This document shows, piece after piece, positions 63,901 through 64,000 of a DNA stretch of 64,000 nucleotides (positions are counted from its first letter, which is position 1; each line of letters opens with the position of its first letter). The DNA comes from Cheiracanthium punctorium (lineage: Eukaryota > Arthropoda > Arachnida > Araneae > Cheiracanthiidae), in contig JAWZYV010012403.1 in the NCBI GenBank assembly GCA_038373885.1, forward strand, positions 124,001 to 188,000, written 5' to 3'. The translations under genes and the position numbers were made by a program. The notes below the pieces were generated by a model. The model searched no databases, had not been told where the DNA came from, and saw only the letters and a list, made by a program, of their open reading frames with translations.

Positions 63901-64000
63901 AAGAACAATAACCTTTATAAAAATAATAATACCTTGAGCTAATTCTATCTGCAATATTTGTATTGAAATGAATAGGTGTACAGTGCAGGCAGGGATAACT
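1193..64000 (-). CDS. ZFYVE26: ZFYVE26 (spastizin) gene, partial, 29 exons
   Basis: Large FYVE-domain protein. In animals spastizin binds PI3P, partners spatacsin (SPG11) and AP-5, and acts in lysosome reformation, autophagy and midbody abscission. Sequence evidence: 29 minus-strand exons (listed singly) join in one open frame across 28 introns. Coding total is about 6,015 nt, about 2,005 codons; the human protein is about 2,540 residues. The FYVE finger lies in exons 22-23, roughly 1,675 residues into the visible part, towards the carboxy side as in spastizin. The rest is leucine-rich helical sequence without membrane segments. Short stretches such as SQSWRILSCLQTQ, GPISLFDLRYQLL, CMLSPPEALL and NEFSYDQAPSISLC look like spastizin from memory. 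Neither start nor stop codon is in the window. Introns run from about 80 bp to 6.6 kb and are full of transposons, all outside the exons. Splice junctions were inferred by eye, so a small missed in-phase exon is possible. Confidence 0.9.
1781..2696. mobile_element. MITE with CAGGG(T/C)TC termini
   Basis: 916-bp non-coding element. Its ends form an imperfect inverted repeat, CAGGGTTCATAC on the left and CAGGGCTCCTAC read inward from the right. A perfect 6-bp duplication ATTTAT flanks it (1775-1780 and 2697-2702). Subterminal repeats of TTCCCTGAGTTTTCC type occur at both ends in opposite orientation. No transposase is encoded; the small open frames around 2190-2471 overlap each other on both strands and look accidental. 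The termini are of the kind seen in hAT-like non-autonomous elements, though the 6-bp duplication leaves the superfamily open. Confidence 0.75.
3439..5059 (+). mobile_element. pogo/Tigger-like DNA transposon, degenerate
   Basis: Termini CAGTAGAACCTCGATTAACC and its inverted partner at 5038-5059 are typical of pogo/Tigger elements, flanked by TA on both sides (3437-3438, 5060-5061). Plus-strand codons 3441-3725 give a carboxy-terminal transposase fragment with EFWHTANIQDCIYMI and LRRNWQKLLP, a familiar pogo-class signature; a TGA follows at 3726 and later codons are broken. A second element (4139-4953) is inserted inside it. Without that insertion it is about 0.8 kb, so most of the transposase gene, including the DNA-binding and DDE parts, is missing. 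Confidence 0.8.
4139..4953. mobile_element. MITE nested in the pogo element
   Basis: 815-bp element with 15-bp perfect terminal inverted repeats CAGGGTGTCTACCAT and a 5-bp flanking duplication TACAT (4134-4138 and 4954-4958). Subterminal regions are rich in CTTGACTTT/CGTGACTTT motifs. The central open frames on both strands overlap one another and show no domain. It is younger than the surrounding pogo element. Confidence 0.8.
5125..5290 (-). CDS. ZFYVE26: ZFYVE26 exon 28
   Basis: 166-nt exon completing a split Arg codon at its 5' end and finishing in phase 0. It encodes KLRDKLLEEERMSLALEVS, then VWSSWGLFCIRAGD and ARTKFQQCLK. This closely resembles the spastizin region with KLRDKL, a VWxxWG motif and ARxKFxQ, one of the better conserved parts of the carboxy-terminal helical domain. 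Confidence 0.9.
5291..8128. other. Intron 27, unassigned AT-rich sequence
   Basis: No gene recognised. It contains a TA dinucleotide run (about 6899-6929) followed by a short CA run, a G9 tract near 7175 and scattered A/T tracts. A minus-strand open frame at 7804-8073 (89 codons) has no domain I recognise and is best regarded as chance or an old repeat fragment. Confidence 0.5.
6899..6939. repeat. (TA)n/(CA)n microsatellite
   Basis: About 15 TA units followed by a few CA units, within an intron. Confidence 0.9.
8129..8305 (-). CDS. ZFYVE26: ZFYVE26 exon 27
   Basis: 177-nt exon with acceptor TTTCAG and donor AAG/GTAATG. It starts by completing a Ser codon and encodes MIKSLLVSAKVSCHQV, then NEGEALADLYFQHLDIMKLL and CRHLLPREALTSSDTV. 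The leucine-rich helical character fits the carboxy-terminal helical repeats of spastizin after the FYVE finger. Confidence 0.88.
8306..10607. other. Intron 26, AT-rich with diverged repeats
   Basis: No coding exon found. Between about 9500 and 10150 is an array of diverged tandem repeats (separate entry); the remainder is A/T tracts and short chance open frames. Confidence 0.5.
9500..10150. repeat. Diverged tandem repeat, unit about 145-175 bp
   Basis: Three or four degenerate copies recur with spacing of about 174, 164 and 144 bp. The marker CACACAT/CGAAAATCTA-like motif starts near 9521, 9695, 9859 and 10003. The motif AGTTTGCGTC(T/A)ATAGGCTGT appears at about 9627 and 9952, and GAATTCT follows it in both copies. 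Copies differ at many positions, so the array is old. Confidence 0.55.
10608..10768 (-). CDS. ZFYVE26: ZFYVE26 exon 26
   Basis: 161-nt exon, phase 0 start, two bases of the next codon at the end. Encodes APSISLCFSILRLHKDPRKC, then CDRLLGKIKPRR and EIDYSLIIR. The Leu-Cys-rich helix, CDRLL and EIDY motifs match the post-FYVE part of spastizin as I remember it. It is joined directly to NEFSYDQ of exon 25. Confidence 0.92.
11227..11460. mobile_element. Palindromic small element, copy 1
   Basis: About 49-bp nearly perfect terminal inverted repeats (11227-11275 and 11412-11460), each containing ACTTTGTGAAAAAACACACA or its complement with a few mismatches. The same terminus recurs in copies at 29.6 and 52.2 kb. 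The middle holds CTGATGA (11366-11372), a strong 9-bp hairpin (GACTGAAAA/TTTTCAGTC) and GAAA (11394-11397), arranged like a hammerhead ribozyme core. No protein is encoded. Confidence 0.7.
11824..11978 (-). CDS. ZFYVE26: ZFYVE26 exon 25
   Basis: 155-nt exon. The first two bases complete a Met codon split from exon 24; the end is phase 0. Encodes a Ser/Arg-rich linker (SPRNSPYQDSVGMRRRMSS), then AFRWVLSPDSEQNASVRNE and FSYDQ. This is the variable linker after the FYVE finger leading into the conserved (R)NEFSY(D/E)QAP motif. Confidence 0.9.
12470..12534 (-). CDS. ZFYVE26: ZFYVE26 exon 24
   Basis: 65-nt micro-exon with acceptor TTTTTAG and donor GTTAGT. Encodes MTGSVHVTSSSFDKRYRVLS, the start of the linker after the FYVE finger. 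Phases on both sides match the neighbours exactly, which supports this short exon. Confidence 0.8.
13105..15440 (-). mobile_element. Degenerate Tc1-like transposon, interrupted
   Basis: Minus-strand remnants in two pieces. The amino-terminal helix-turn-helix region (15130-15357) reads SITVRHVKHATAFQLSCDF, as in Tc1-type DNA-binding domains. A carboxy-terminal piece at about 13370-13560, in antisense, has the familiar pattern of a Tc1 gene around its last catalytic region. Frameshifts and stops are frequent. About 1.2 kb of other sequence (13600-14850) separates the pieces, so the element is broken by an insertion or rearrangement. Ends were not resolved; boundaries are approximate. Confidence 0.5.
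13900..14800. repeat. Diverged direct repeat, about 740 bp apart
   Basis: Segments at about 13914-14070 and 14650-14790 share a similar series of words (GTCAAAGTAAACT, AAAATTGATTTTT-like, ATACCAAAA, AATACTTC) in the same order. This implies an old duplication or two copies of one repeat. No coding potential was recognised. Confidence 0.5.
16218..16342 (-). CDS. ZFYVE26: ZFYVE26 exon 23, FYVE finger second half
   Basis: 125-nt exon, donor GTAAGTA. Encodes FSRRHHCRRCGRVVCANCS followed by QHALIVEGYGNVKVRVCEDC. RRHHCRRCGRVVC is the basic PI3P-binding signature of FYVE domains, and RVCEDC carries the final zinc ligands. With the CQVC pair of exon 22 this makes a complete eight-cysteine finger binding two zinc ions. 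Catalogue-quality motif, so the FYVE assignment is certain; the family assignment to spastizin rests on the flanking exons. Confidence 0.97.
16942..17099 (-). CDS. ZFYVE26: ZFYVE26 exon 22, FYVE finger first half
   Basis: 158-nt exon starting inside a split Asp codon and ending in phase 0. Encodes a Ser-rich acidic stretch, then PTKEEWVPDAKIHRCQVC and KEERFNM. WVPD is the WxxD motif at the start of FYVE domains, and CQVC is the first zinc-ligand pair. The intron lies between NM and FSRRHHC. Confidence 0.96.
17100..18116. other. Intron 21, proximal part, unassigned
   Basis: AT-rich sequence between exon 22 and the copia element. Around 17525-17890 is a patch of higher GC (for example GGCCGGGGGCCCTC) that looks like an old repeat fragment, without recognisable coding. 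Confidence 0.4.
18285..18343 (+). repeat. LTR segment duplicated on both sides of Tc1
   Basis: This 59-bp LTR segment recurs as a 57-bp copy at 19287-19343, differing by two single-base gaps (GATTTAGCCTAG versus GATTAGCTAG). The left copy abuts the intact Tc1 end at TA. The right copy abuts the truncated Tc1 end and runs directly into the rest of the LTR. Confidence 0.85.
18344..19286 (-). mobile_element. Tc1/mariner element, amino-terminal side truncated
   Basis: The left end CACTGCTGGCCACCCAAATT follows TA and looks like an intact terminal repeat. The right end is missing: sequence upstream of the transposase stops at about 19286, where duplicated LTR sequence begins. The body contains the transposase reading frame at 18480-19280. 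Confidence 0.8.
18480..19280 (-). CDS. Tc1-like DD34E transposase, 5'-truncated
   Basis: 266 codons without a stop. The second helix-turn-helix is present (VSARTIRRRLQQNGLSAR). The catalytic triad is complete: first Asp in LFTDESRF, second Asp in FQQDNARPH, Glu in SPDLSPIENMW with 34 residues between second Asp and Glu (DD34E). GIMVWGGIGY is the conserved central motif. The family is usually about 340 residues, so about 70 residues including the first DNA-binding helix-turn-helix are lost. The apparent start Met at 19280 is probably internal. GC content is far higher than the neighbourhood, indicating a recent arrival. Without its right terminal repeat it should not be mobile by itself. Confidence 0.93.
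   Translation of the reverse strand: MAVTDRSVTSRTISQQIQSVTHHPVSARTIRRRLQQNGLSARRPLLCLPLTRNHRRLRRQWCDERRMWTTEWNEILFTDESRFCMQHHDGRIRVWRHRGERMLNSCIMHRHTGPAPGIMVWGGIGYLSRTPLVRIAGTLTSQRYISEVLEPVVLSYLQGLPTAIFQQDNARPHVARIVQGFFVNHQIELLPWPARSPDLSPIENMWSMVAQRLTQSSSPAVTPDQLWQRVEAAWSAVPQEHIQSLFESLPRRVAAVISNNGGYSGY
19375..19390 (+). promoter_or_regulatory. Copia primer-binding site (tRNA-iMet half)
   Basis: GGTTATGGGCCCAG directly after the LTR end is complementary to the anticodon-arm region of initiator methionine tRNA, the half-tRNA primer used by copia elements. This fixes the LTR boundary and plus-strand orientation. Confidence 0.75.
19603..20310 (+). pseudogene. Copia gag, broken
   Basis: Starts MATSKETVYIEKLNDTNFP with the W(K/R)xxMEQIL pattern of copia gag. 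A short tandem duplication of CCTGATAAAGTTTA-type sequence (19729-19758) shifts the frame, and a TAA interrupts at 19966. Downstream pieces read ETWDSLKSVHERVNLTNKLF and NNLIAILLCSLPNSYSSL. A zinc knuckle CSFCGKNNHNRDAC (C-X2-C-X4-H-X4-C) lies at about 20262-20303. This is the nucleic-acid-binding structural protein. Confidence 0.85.
20500..20850 (+). pseudogene. Copia protease region
   Basis: NWTIDSGASSQMMCNK at about 20541-20588 contains the DSGA active-site motif of the retroviral-type aspartic protease. A frame change follows at the T8 tract (20591-20598). The next frame reads NVLYVKDLDCNLLSVKACT, typical of the protease-integrase junction in copia polyproteins. Confidence 0.85.
20950..21855 (+). 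pseudogene. Copia integrase, broken
   Basis: The HHCC zinc region reads WHQKFGHRNIDAI, then CFVCIKAK. Catalytic residues: HTDLCGP (first Asp), IRSDKGSEYWN (second Asp) and GVAERKNRSLLEMTKALL (Glu). The GKFWPEA-like KKFWPEAAATAAYL and FIGYNLRSKGYRIY of the carboxy-terminal copia integrase follow. Stops occur at about 21017 and 21447, so no single frame covers it; the longest intact piece is 21451-21855. Confidence 0.9.
22190..22440 (+). pseudogene. Copia reverse transcriptase, start only
   Basis: KKVIGCKWVLKTKYKQDGTI and KVCLVAKGCAQ match the amino end of copia reverse transcriptase. A frameshift near 22340 moves to ENFSPAACSFLRH, and recognisable sequence ends by about 22440. The YVDD catalytic motif is not reached. 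Confidence 0.85.
22441..23047. other. Intron 21, distal part
   Basis: AT-rich intron between the copia truncation point and exon 21. No copia LTR or other recognisable feature seen. Confidence 0.4.
23048..23201 (-). CDS. ZFYVE26: ZFYVE26 exon 21
   Basis: 154-nt exon with acceptor CACACAG and donor GTATGA. Encodes LRDAEKAIKAIENDLETMEG, then APVMRLASVNQLVEDYASKA and LEVHFLDALL. A long helix upstream of the FYVE finger. The acceptor was chosen at 23202 rather than 23197 because only this keeps phase with exon 20. Confidence 0.9.
23976..24071 (-). CDS. ZFYVE26: ZFYVE26 exon 20
   Basis: 96-nt exon, phase 0 at both ends. Encodes ILSALKSPAKEVYSDLV and HPYLLLEQMLMNVE. The LLxEQxLMN motif resembles spastizin just before the FYVE region. 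Donor GTAATG, acceptor ACAG. Confidence 0.9.
24224..24385 (-). CDS. ZFYVE26: ZFYVE26 exon 19
   Basis: 162-nt exon, phase 0 at both ends. Encodes ILDSLNTSECMKLCDSVLPK, then YLVQYINDNLLSDNQQYY and CNMLLGLK. Amphipathic helices; the VQY(I/L) motif and phase fit the family. Confidence 0.9.
24386..25742. other. Intron 18, with a SINE-like fragment
   Basis: AT-rich with several ATAT tracts near 24700-24900, where two stretches beginning at about 24660 and 24785 resemble each other. A SINE-like fragment lies at about 25235-25345 (separate entry). No exon. Confidence 0.4.
25235..25345 (+). repeat. SINE-like fragment related to 31.2 kb copy
   Basis: The words CCAGATG(T)AATGTGAATAC, TTTTAAAAAGTCCTCTGC, AAGGCAACTCC and TTAAGCAGAC recur in the same order, with differences, at 31219-31293. 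Hence these are two copies of one dispersed repeat. The internal promoter part is not visible here. Confidence 0.55.
25743..25808 (-). CDS. ZFYVE26: ZFYVE26 exon 18
   Basis: 66-nt exon, phase 0 at both ends. Encodes TALSMNVLWYLNQDPPSEEG ending LK. Its small size and perfect phase fit between exons 17 and 19, with GGTATT donor and ACTG-side acceptor AG. Confidence 0.85.
26643..27232. mobile_element. MITE with CAGTATTTACC termini
   Basis: 590 bp between TA dinucleotides. The right terminus read inward is CAGTATTTACCTGCG; the left is CCATATTTACCCACG, an imperfect inverted repeat. Subterminal motifs of CTTGATCGGGAAA-TGGGGG-TTGACTTATATGCG type occur twice at the right (27117-27210) and an inverted relative sits at the left. 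The open frame at 26769-26990 shows no transposase motif. Termini and TA duplication point to the Tc1/mariner/pogo group. Confidence 0.65.
27907..28101 (-). CDS. ZFYVE26: ZFYVE26 exon 17
   Basis: 195-nt exon, phase 0 at both ends. Encodes IVDASEIYGSSEVKDCVYVF, then NNWQEVADCSVWDQSRI and RYDIAVEWTRLNVI. Helical, Trp-containing segment; donor GTAAGT. Confidence 0.9.
28427..29848 (+). mobile_element. Decayed Tc1-like transposon with nested repeat
   Basis: Left terminus CACAGTCTAGTCAGATTAAT after TA, right terminus CACAGTCCAGTCACATTAAT read inward before TA, a well-matched inverted repeat. Plus-strand remnants of a Tc1 transposase occur in shifting frames: GFSNESHFML (first Asp changed to Asn), IYQQDNGRCHTA (second Asp), PGQQIPRLKPNRE (decayed last motif). 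Without the nested copy-2 element it is about 1.26 kb, a normal Tc1 size. Dead. Confidence 0.8.
29546..29697. mobile_element. Palindromic small element, copy 2
   Basis: About 152 bp between 12-bp direct repeats CTAACTCACTCT (29534-29545 and 29698-29709), inserted in the right part of the Tc1 element. The core is an inverted repeat with arms of about 44 bp, AGTAATTAAAAAACTTTG continuing TAAAAAACACACATAAGAAG, around a short loop. The same arm sequence is found in copies at 11.2 and 52.2 kb. A 12-bp flanking repeat is more like retroposition than classic cut-and-paste. Confidence 0.75.
29774..29857. repeat. Triple 16-bp repeat leading into a palindrome
   Basis: TCTAAACTACACAGTCT-like units occur three times (about 29774, 29791, 29806). 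The last opens a 52-bp palindrome (29806-29857) with one mismatched pair. Its central 36 bp (29814-29849) are perfectly self-complementary around ATTAAT. The right terminal repeat of the Tc1 element forms one half of this palindrome. Confidence 0.85.
30104..30822 (-). CDS. ZFYVE26: ZFYVE26 exon 16
   Basis: 719-nt exon, one of the three longest. The start completes an Asp codon; the end is phase 0 with donor GTAAGT. It runs from SSGRKQLPFTVKFKNSS through MLDYYKSDAAHLEKKKVVL, WFKCALSPCPDRTFFTQQ and LKYCLSDSRLYNFPDIHLAL to NKLREINLYKK. Leucine-rich helical repeats in the middle of spastizin. The open frame continues upstream of the first Met, which is therefore not a start. Confidence 0.93.
31100..31295 (+). 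repeat. SINE-like repeat (degenerate tRNA head)
   Basis: GACCAAGTAGATAAGATAC resembles a pol III A box and CCAAGGTTCTGGCC a decayed B box about 40 bp later. The tail (CAGACGAATGAGAATATGC to AGGCAGA) is shared with the fragment at 25.2 kb. Confidence 0.45.
31296..31545 (+). repeat. tRNA-derived SINE
   Basis: A box TAGTGTAGTGG (31312-31322) and an exact B box GGTTCGAATCC (31355-31365), at normal tRNA spacing, form an internal pol III promoter. The body (CTGGCCACCCACTAGGTAAA, CAAAGCCTAATCGGCAAGTG) is non-coding and the sequence becomes A-rich after about 31500. A functional tRNA is unlikely because the stems do not pair well. Confidence 0.7.
31809..31995 (-). CDS. ZFYVE26: ZFYVE26 exon 15
   Basis: 187-nt exon, phase 0 start, one base carried to exon 16. 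Encodes IVLPQLLEWHSLDFSKDDD, then EKAPYEGLINLLPSLV and SEKFQELLSEDSAYNF. Helical with an acidic patch. Confidence 0.9.
32486..32578 (-). CDS. ZFYVE26: ZFYVE26 exon 14, GC donor
   Basis: 93-nt exon, phase 0 at both ends. Encodes VMYSEDIDDILEKAMQDYFD and FTIHIDVKDDL. The downstream donor reads TTG/GCAAGT, a GC-AG intron. Using the nearby GT (three bases further plus one) would shift the frame in exon 15, so GC is the only consistent choice. Confidence 0.85.
32579..33995. other. Intron 13, proximal part
   Basis: From about 32655 there is a stretch reading ATGCTGAAACGGTTTGACAG, then TTGGATGAAATTTTG, a wording common in dispersed arthropod repeats and distantly echoed at about 47530-47580. No coding remnant seen. 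The small open frame at 33817-34017 overlaps a transposon boundary and is not considered real. Confidence 0.4.
33996..36690 (+). mobile_element. hAT-like DNA transposon A, 8-bp duplication
   Basis: 2,695 bp flanked by a perfect 8-bp duplication GTAAACAC (33988-33995 and 36691-36698). Terminal inverted repeats begin TAGGGTGATTCATAAAA, and the match continues imperfectly to about 140 bp, ending with GGGTCGCTACC. Plus-strand remnants of a single transposase-like protein lie inside. The 8-bp duplication and short termini suggest the hAT group or a relative. Confidence 0.85.
34455..36168 (+). pseudogene. Transposase-like gene of element A, frameshifted
   Basis: Pieces in order. 34455-34730: amino domain with LPSVQEVMRLFFHY and TIWEKSSIPTKEKQ. 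About 34800-34870: NLNVLFDIAHYNALNIM. 34884-35171: MSRPGRIGKIDKQCAG then a Lys/Glu-rich coiled stretch. 35242-36168: 308 open codons with CFDTTASNTGRINGACILLE, WLPCRHHILEIVQEVV and GPSSGPEI, then MHRARWMAKAVYALKMFLF. CxDTTxxNTG followed by CRHH suits the catalytic core of a hAT-type transposase. This resembles a widespread group of uncharacterised arthropod transposase-like proteins. At least two frameshifts and a stop at 34873 break it. Confidence 0.7.
36699..37577. other. Intron 13, distal part
   Basis: AT-rich sequence between transposon A and exon 13; no feature recognised. Confidence 0.4.
37578..37675 (-). CDS. ZFYVE26: ZFYVE26 exon 13
   Basis: 98-nt exon completing an Asp codon at its start and ending in phase 0 at TTACAA/GTATGG. 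Encodes DKKEIWKKYMPVVEPRLLFV and LTECLQHSPKLQ. A longer minus-strand open frame covers the same bases in another frame; the frame given here is the one in phase with both neighbours. Confidence 0.87.
38070..41135 (-). mobile_element. hAT-like DNA transposon B, 8-bp duplication
   Basis: 3,066 bp flanked by a perfect 8-bp duplication ATGCACAT (38062-38069 and 41136-41143). Termini begin TAGGGTG(T/C)AGTGAAAAAAA. The inverted similarity extends imperfectly for about 300 bp on each side, with recurring GACCCTCAAGAT motifs. Coding remnants are on the minus strand. It shares terminal bases, duplication length and protein motifs with element A but is clearly a different subfamily. Confidence 0.82.
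38650..40450 (-). pseudogene. Transposase-like gene of element B, broken
   Basis: Minus-strand order. 40382-40194: MLPTSEEIMQFHLYVEN and LELIWNRASIPIFSREII, matching the LPSVQEVM...IWEKSSIPT pattern in element A. About 40100: KLFDIAACKC, matching LFDIAHYNA. Then a Lys/Glu-rich stretch. 39422-39150: TVGCDGTVVNPGRKGGVIKL and PLQWLICLFHANELLLRH, paralleling the CFDTTASNTG...CRHH core. Multiple stops and frameshifts. The protein must once have been cut-and-paste transposase-like. Confidence 0.65.
41274..41448. repeat. Perfect 69-bp inverted repeat
   Basis: Arms 41293-41361 and 41380-41448 are exact reverse complements over 69 bp with an 18-bp spacer. The spacer holds AGACTTTTTAGAGACTT, a 17-bp word also found just outside the left arm (41274-41290). 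A C9 run follows the right arm. Not a recognised transposon end. Confidence 0.95.
41693..41778 (-). CDS. ZFYVE26: ZFYVE26 exon 12
   Basis: 86-nt exon. The first base completes a Ser codon, the last base opens an Asp codon. Encodes LFDLRYQLLRAELPIPKHLE and IAPFYKLF. Joined to exon 11 it gives GPISLFDLRYQLL, similar to the SLFxLRxxLL motif of spastizin. Confidence 0.9.
42321..42487 (-). CDS. ZFYVE26: ZFYVE26 exon 11
   Basis: 167-nt exon, phase 0 start, two bases carried over. It opens with a low-complexity EKEKEKEETKSPDYSES linker, then NYCQELILSSNSLERFTI and QKLIGFSVGQIGPI. The ELILSSxSLERF segment is helical and conserved in character. Confidence 0.9.
42640..43535 (+). mobile_element. Degenerate Tc1-like transposase remnant
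   Basis: Plus strand in shifting frames. It opens with a decayed helix-turn-helix region. About 43075-43110 reads VLFSNEKKFNLGGSDG (first catalytic Asp replaced by Asn), about 43300 reads QDNNCSIHIPNYTM (second Asp region) and about 43368-43412 reads DWPALSPALNLIENL (Glu region, with DLNPIE changed to ALNLIE). Terminal repeats were not identified. A dead copy distinct from the Tc1 copies at 18 and 28 kb. Confidence 0.7.
43971..44498. repeat. Tandem duplication, 271-bp unit
   Basis: Copy 1 at 43971-44241 and copy 2 at 44242-44498 are nearly identical (about ten single-base differences noticed). Copy 2 lacks only the last few bases of the unit. Both start TACATCATGCTGTCATTTTA. The preceding 43580-43960 carries GGGATGCAGAATCTATATCC and CGCGGGCCAAAACTGGCCC, wording typical of hAT-derived repeats, so the duplication probably lies in an old element. 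No coding. Confidence 0.92.
44499..45253. other. Intron 10, proximal part
   Basis: AT-rich with C-runs (44782-44799) and A-runs. No coding or repeat recognised. Confidence 0.4.
45254..45480 (-). CDS. ZFYVE26: ZFYVE26 exon 10
   Basis: 227-nt exon (230 if the other acceptor is used). Encodes ETAIVNDSNGIFTEDQLF, then LHSWMEDCSDLAFVDLDLLQ and NVTNIAWMFAVLLQTLLGKS ending Q. The acceptor is ATCAGCAG, a tandem NAGNAG site, so an extra Ala may be optional. Ends in phase 0. Confidence 0.9.
45897..46004 (-). CDS. ZFYVE26: ZFYVE26 exon 9
   Basis: 108-nt exon. The first two bases complete a Gly codon, the last base opens the next codon. Encodes YPLYVLNNGKQKCLEMKHPD and IVARELMRDLISMIQ. Acceptor TTCAG, donor GTATAT. 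Confidence 0.87.
49903..49949. repeat. AT-rich perfect hairpin, 22-bp arms
   Basis: Arms of 22 bp starting CTTCTTATAAATATATATAA are exactly complementary around a 3-nt centre. Probably a cruciform-prone AT microsatellite palindrome. Confidence 0.9.
51626..51799. repeat. Tandem duplication, 88-bp unit
   Basis: Copies at 51626-51713 and 51714-51799 both begin AATTTCATAAAAGAATT and end GTGAAACTATTAACGATT, with about ten differences. Non-coding. Confidence 0.88.
52218..52326. mobile_element. Palindromic small element, copy 3
   Basis: Left arm AAACTTTGTAAAAAACACAC and right arm TGTTTTTTACACAGTTTTTA are inverted relatives of those in copy 2 (29.6 kb) and copy 1 (11.2 kb). The centre (GGATACGCTTTCGACGAACG) echoes the GGATACG of copy 2 and GGATCGCTTCGAC of copy 1. 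No hammerhead-like core is present here. Non-coding. Confidence 0.75.
52580..52719 (-). CDS. ZFYVE26: ZFYVE26 exon 8
   Basis: 140-nt exon, acceptor CATAG and donor GTAAGT. Encodes IEIFAVRMKVDLVRVLAHSC, then LPYVPLFKENISVDKLL and KQSCHIQDG. Both split codons (Lys at the start, Gly at the end) resolve cleanly. Confidence 0.92.
53290..53655 (+). pseudogene. pogo/Tigger transposase carboxy-terminal remnant
   Basis: Open codons 53295-53477 end in an acidic tract (SLSEEDVDGSVNL). After a frame break, ITFKEALNFIKTMCAFIESR, then AITHLENVINFEKKL follow. An acidic region followed by a KEALxxLxxxxxFIES helix is the usual carboxy end of pogo/Tigger transposases. No catalytic part or terminal repeat was found. 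Confidence 0.6.
53695..54272. mobile_element. MITE with CAGGGCTGCCACC termini
   Basis: 578 bp with 13-bp perfect terminal inverted repeats CAGGGCTGCCACC. Flanks are similar but not identical (CGAGTATG versus AGTATATG), so the target duplication is eroded. Subterminal motifs AAAATAGT(A)G and AAATAGTATC recur. A segment at about 53800-53880 (ACAGTAGACAATTGAATAAC) may be a further insertion. Non-coding. Confidence 0.7.
54475..54571 (-). CDS. ZFYVE26: ZFYVE26 exon 7
   Basis: 97-nt exon with acceptor TTTTTAG and donor GTAATTG. Encodes (G)QGIYTSDFSILKESPVELL, then KKIILQTGVTPEK. The phase joins exon 6 (CSG) and exon 8 (IEIF) exactly. Confidence 0.9.
54572..55630. other. Intron 6, no feature
   Basis: AT-rich. 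A plus-strand open frame at 54554-54874 encodes a hydrophobic stretch but overlaps exon 7 in antisense and has no family resemblance, so it was not called. Confidence 0.45.
55631..56564 (-). CDS. ZFYVE26: ZFYVE26 exon 6
   Basis: 934-nt exon, the largest. It begins LFDLQSSDEAKELILINELQ and EVNAKLATFDKIKPI, then passes SIFLIDLAYVSDISIELASS, LLDSAYKSWVSASPDIREI and GNHRILNMMNNLLKEFQLFF. It ends WSSRTISSDITRYIDYLSKL to NVCSG. The start corresponds to the spastizin stretch with FNLKSSP, GELM and ER(Y)QEV as I remember it. All-helical. Confidence 0.94.
56866..57059 (-). CDS. ZFYVE26: ZFYVE26 exon 5
   Basis: 194-nt exon completing an Asp codon at its start, phase 0 end. It opens DFTEGVDKEGKKHRKRKKRK, a strongly basic tract that could act as a nuclear-localisation or phospholipid-binding patch, then SSIIQCMLSPPEALLRYSLW and NGNLTQAGQVIK. 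CMLSPPE with LWNGNLxQAxQV is a good match to spastizin. Confidence 0.93.
57165..58266. mobile_element. MITE with CAGGGNNTTGAAC termini, host of a nested MITE
   Basis: About 1.1 kb. The left terminus CAGGGACTTGAAC and the right read inward CAGGGCTTTGAAC are inverted matches. Subterminal GAAAACCGGAA motifs occur at both ends (57237-57247 and 58195-58204). Approximate flanking TAATAAAC/TAAATAAA. The nested element at 57361-57706 interrupts it. Non-coding. Confidence 0.65.
57361..57706. mobile_element. Nested GC-rich MITE (GGGCTCGGGCTC)
   Basis: 346 bp with termini AGAGATGAGACGGGCTC and the inverse GAGCCCGAACTCATCTCT. Both ends carry repeated CGGGCTC hexamer-like motifs that contrast with the AT-rich host. 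No coding capacity. Confidence 0.7.
58427..58634 (-). CDS. ZFYVE26: ZFYVE26 exon 4
   Basis: 208-nt exon, phase 0 start, one base carried to exon 5; donor GTGAGT, acceptor TACAG. Encodes ETSSKMHDDAKVTDYNDL, then PERTSRLLQYINEALWRYEV and HLLQSQYSTSSS. The RLLQxxxxALWRYxV motif fits spastizin. Confidence 0.92.
59049..59800 (-). CDS. ZFYVE26: ZFYVE26 exon 3
   Basis: 752-nt exon. The first two bases complete a Glu codon, the end is phase 0 at VVQ/GTATTT. It passes EYYKATDQNASSYLTDEATY, YIVLILIMEAIHLSCDFKDL, FPLSFRVEILENIFSMLFLR, a variable Ser/Asp-rich linker, then LITRDLLSLLKDLVYQVKSE and TYGLIRSSDVKVVQ. SFRxEILENIFSMLF is typical of the family. The open frame extends past both splice sites, but consensus acceptor TTGTAG and phase define the exon. 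Confidence 0.93.
60472..60632 (-). CDS. ZFYVE26: ZFYVE26 exon 2
   Basis: 161-nt exon with acceptor CTTGCAG and donor GTATGT. Encodes ELFPTADEAEIQSQSWRILS, then CLQTQSVLRVLHSVFGLKN and ISSEKIKNMLACCQ. The QSQSWxxLSCLQ motif is one of the clearest resemblances to vertebrate spastizin. Confidence 0.93.
60932..61010 (+). repeat. tRNA-derived pseudogene or SINE head
   Basis: GATCAATTGGTAACATGC resembles a tRNA D-arm/A box, CAGGGTTCAAGGCTC a T-arm/B box about 30 bp later, with a T8 run just after (pol III terminator). The acceptor stem does not pair convincingly, so an active tRNA is unlikely. Confidence 0.45.
61146..61320. mobile_element. Short pogo/Tc1-type MITE
   Basis: 175 bp between TA dinucleotides. 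Termini CAGTAACCTTGCTATAAT and, read inward from the right, CAGTAAAACCTCAATACAAC are imperfect inverted repeats of the pogo/Tigger style. GATATNGCGATAC motifs recur. Non-coding. Confidence 0.65.
62404..62938. mobile_element. piggyBac-type MITE with TTAA ends
   Basis: 535 bp flanked by TTAA on both sides (62400-62403 and 62939-62942). Termini GGCCTTATTACA form long inverted repeats of about 55 bp including GGCGATTTGGTTGCTGCAAC. The TTAA target is diagnostic of piggyBac-like cut-and-paste. The interior has no transposase frame; the 93-codon minus frame at 62673-62954 crosses the terminal repeat and is fortuitous. Confidence 0.8.
63581..63650. repeat. C-run, (CA)n and (AAT)n microsatellites
   Basis: About 13 C, about 9 CA units, an A12 tract, then about 8 AAT-type units in succession. 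Confidence 0.9.
63933..64000 (-). CDS. ZFYVE26: ZFYVE26 exon 1 (visible part)
   Basis: 68 nt up to the window edge, donor AAG/GTATTA. Encodes SYPCLHCTPIHFNTNIADRI then SS, with a split Arg codon to exon 2. The open frame runs off the end, so the acceptor and upstream exons with the amino terminus are outside the window. Confidence 0.8.

Larger units (their letters stand above)
60633..63932. other. Intron 1, several small elements
   Basis: Holds the tRNA-like repeat (60932-61010), a pogo-type MITE (61146-61320), the TTAA-flanked MITE (62404-62938), and at 63581-63650 a C-run, CA repeat and AAT repeat. The remainder is AT-rich with no recognised feature. Confidence 0.5.
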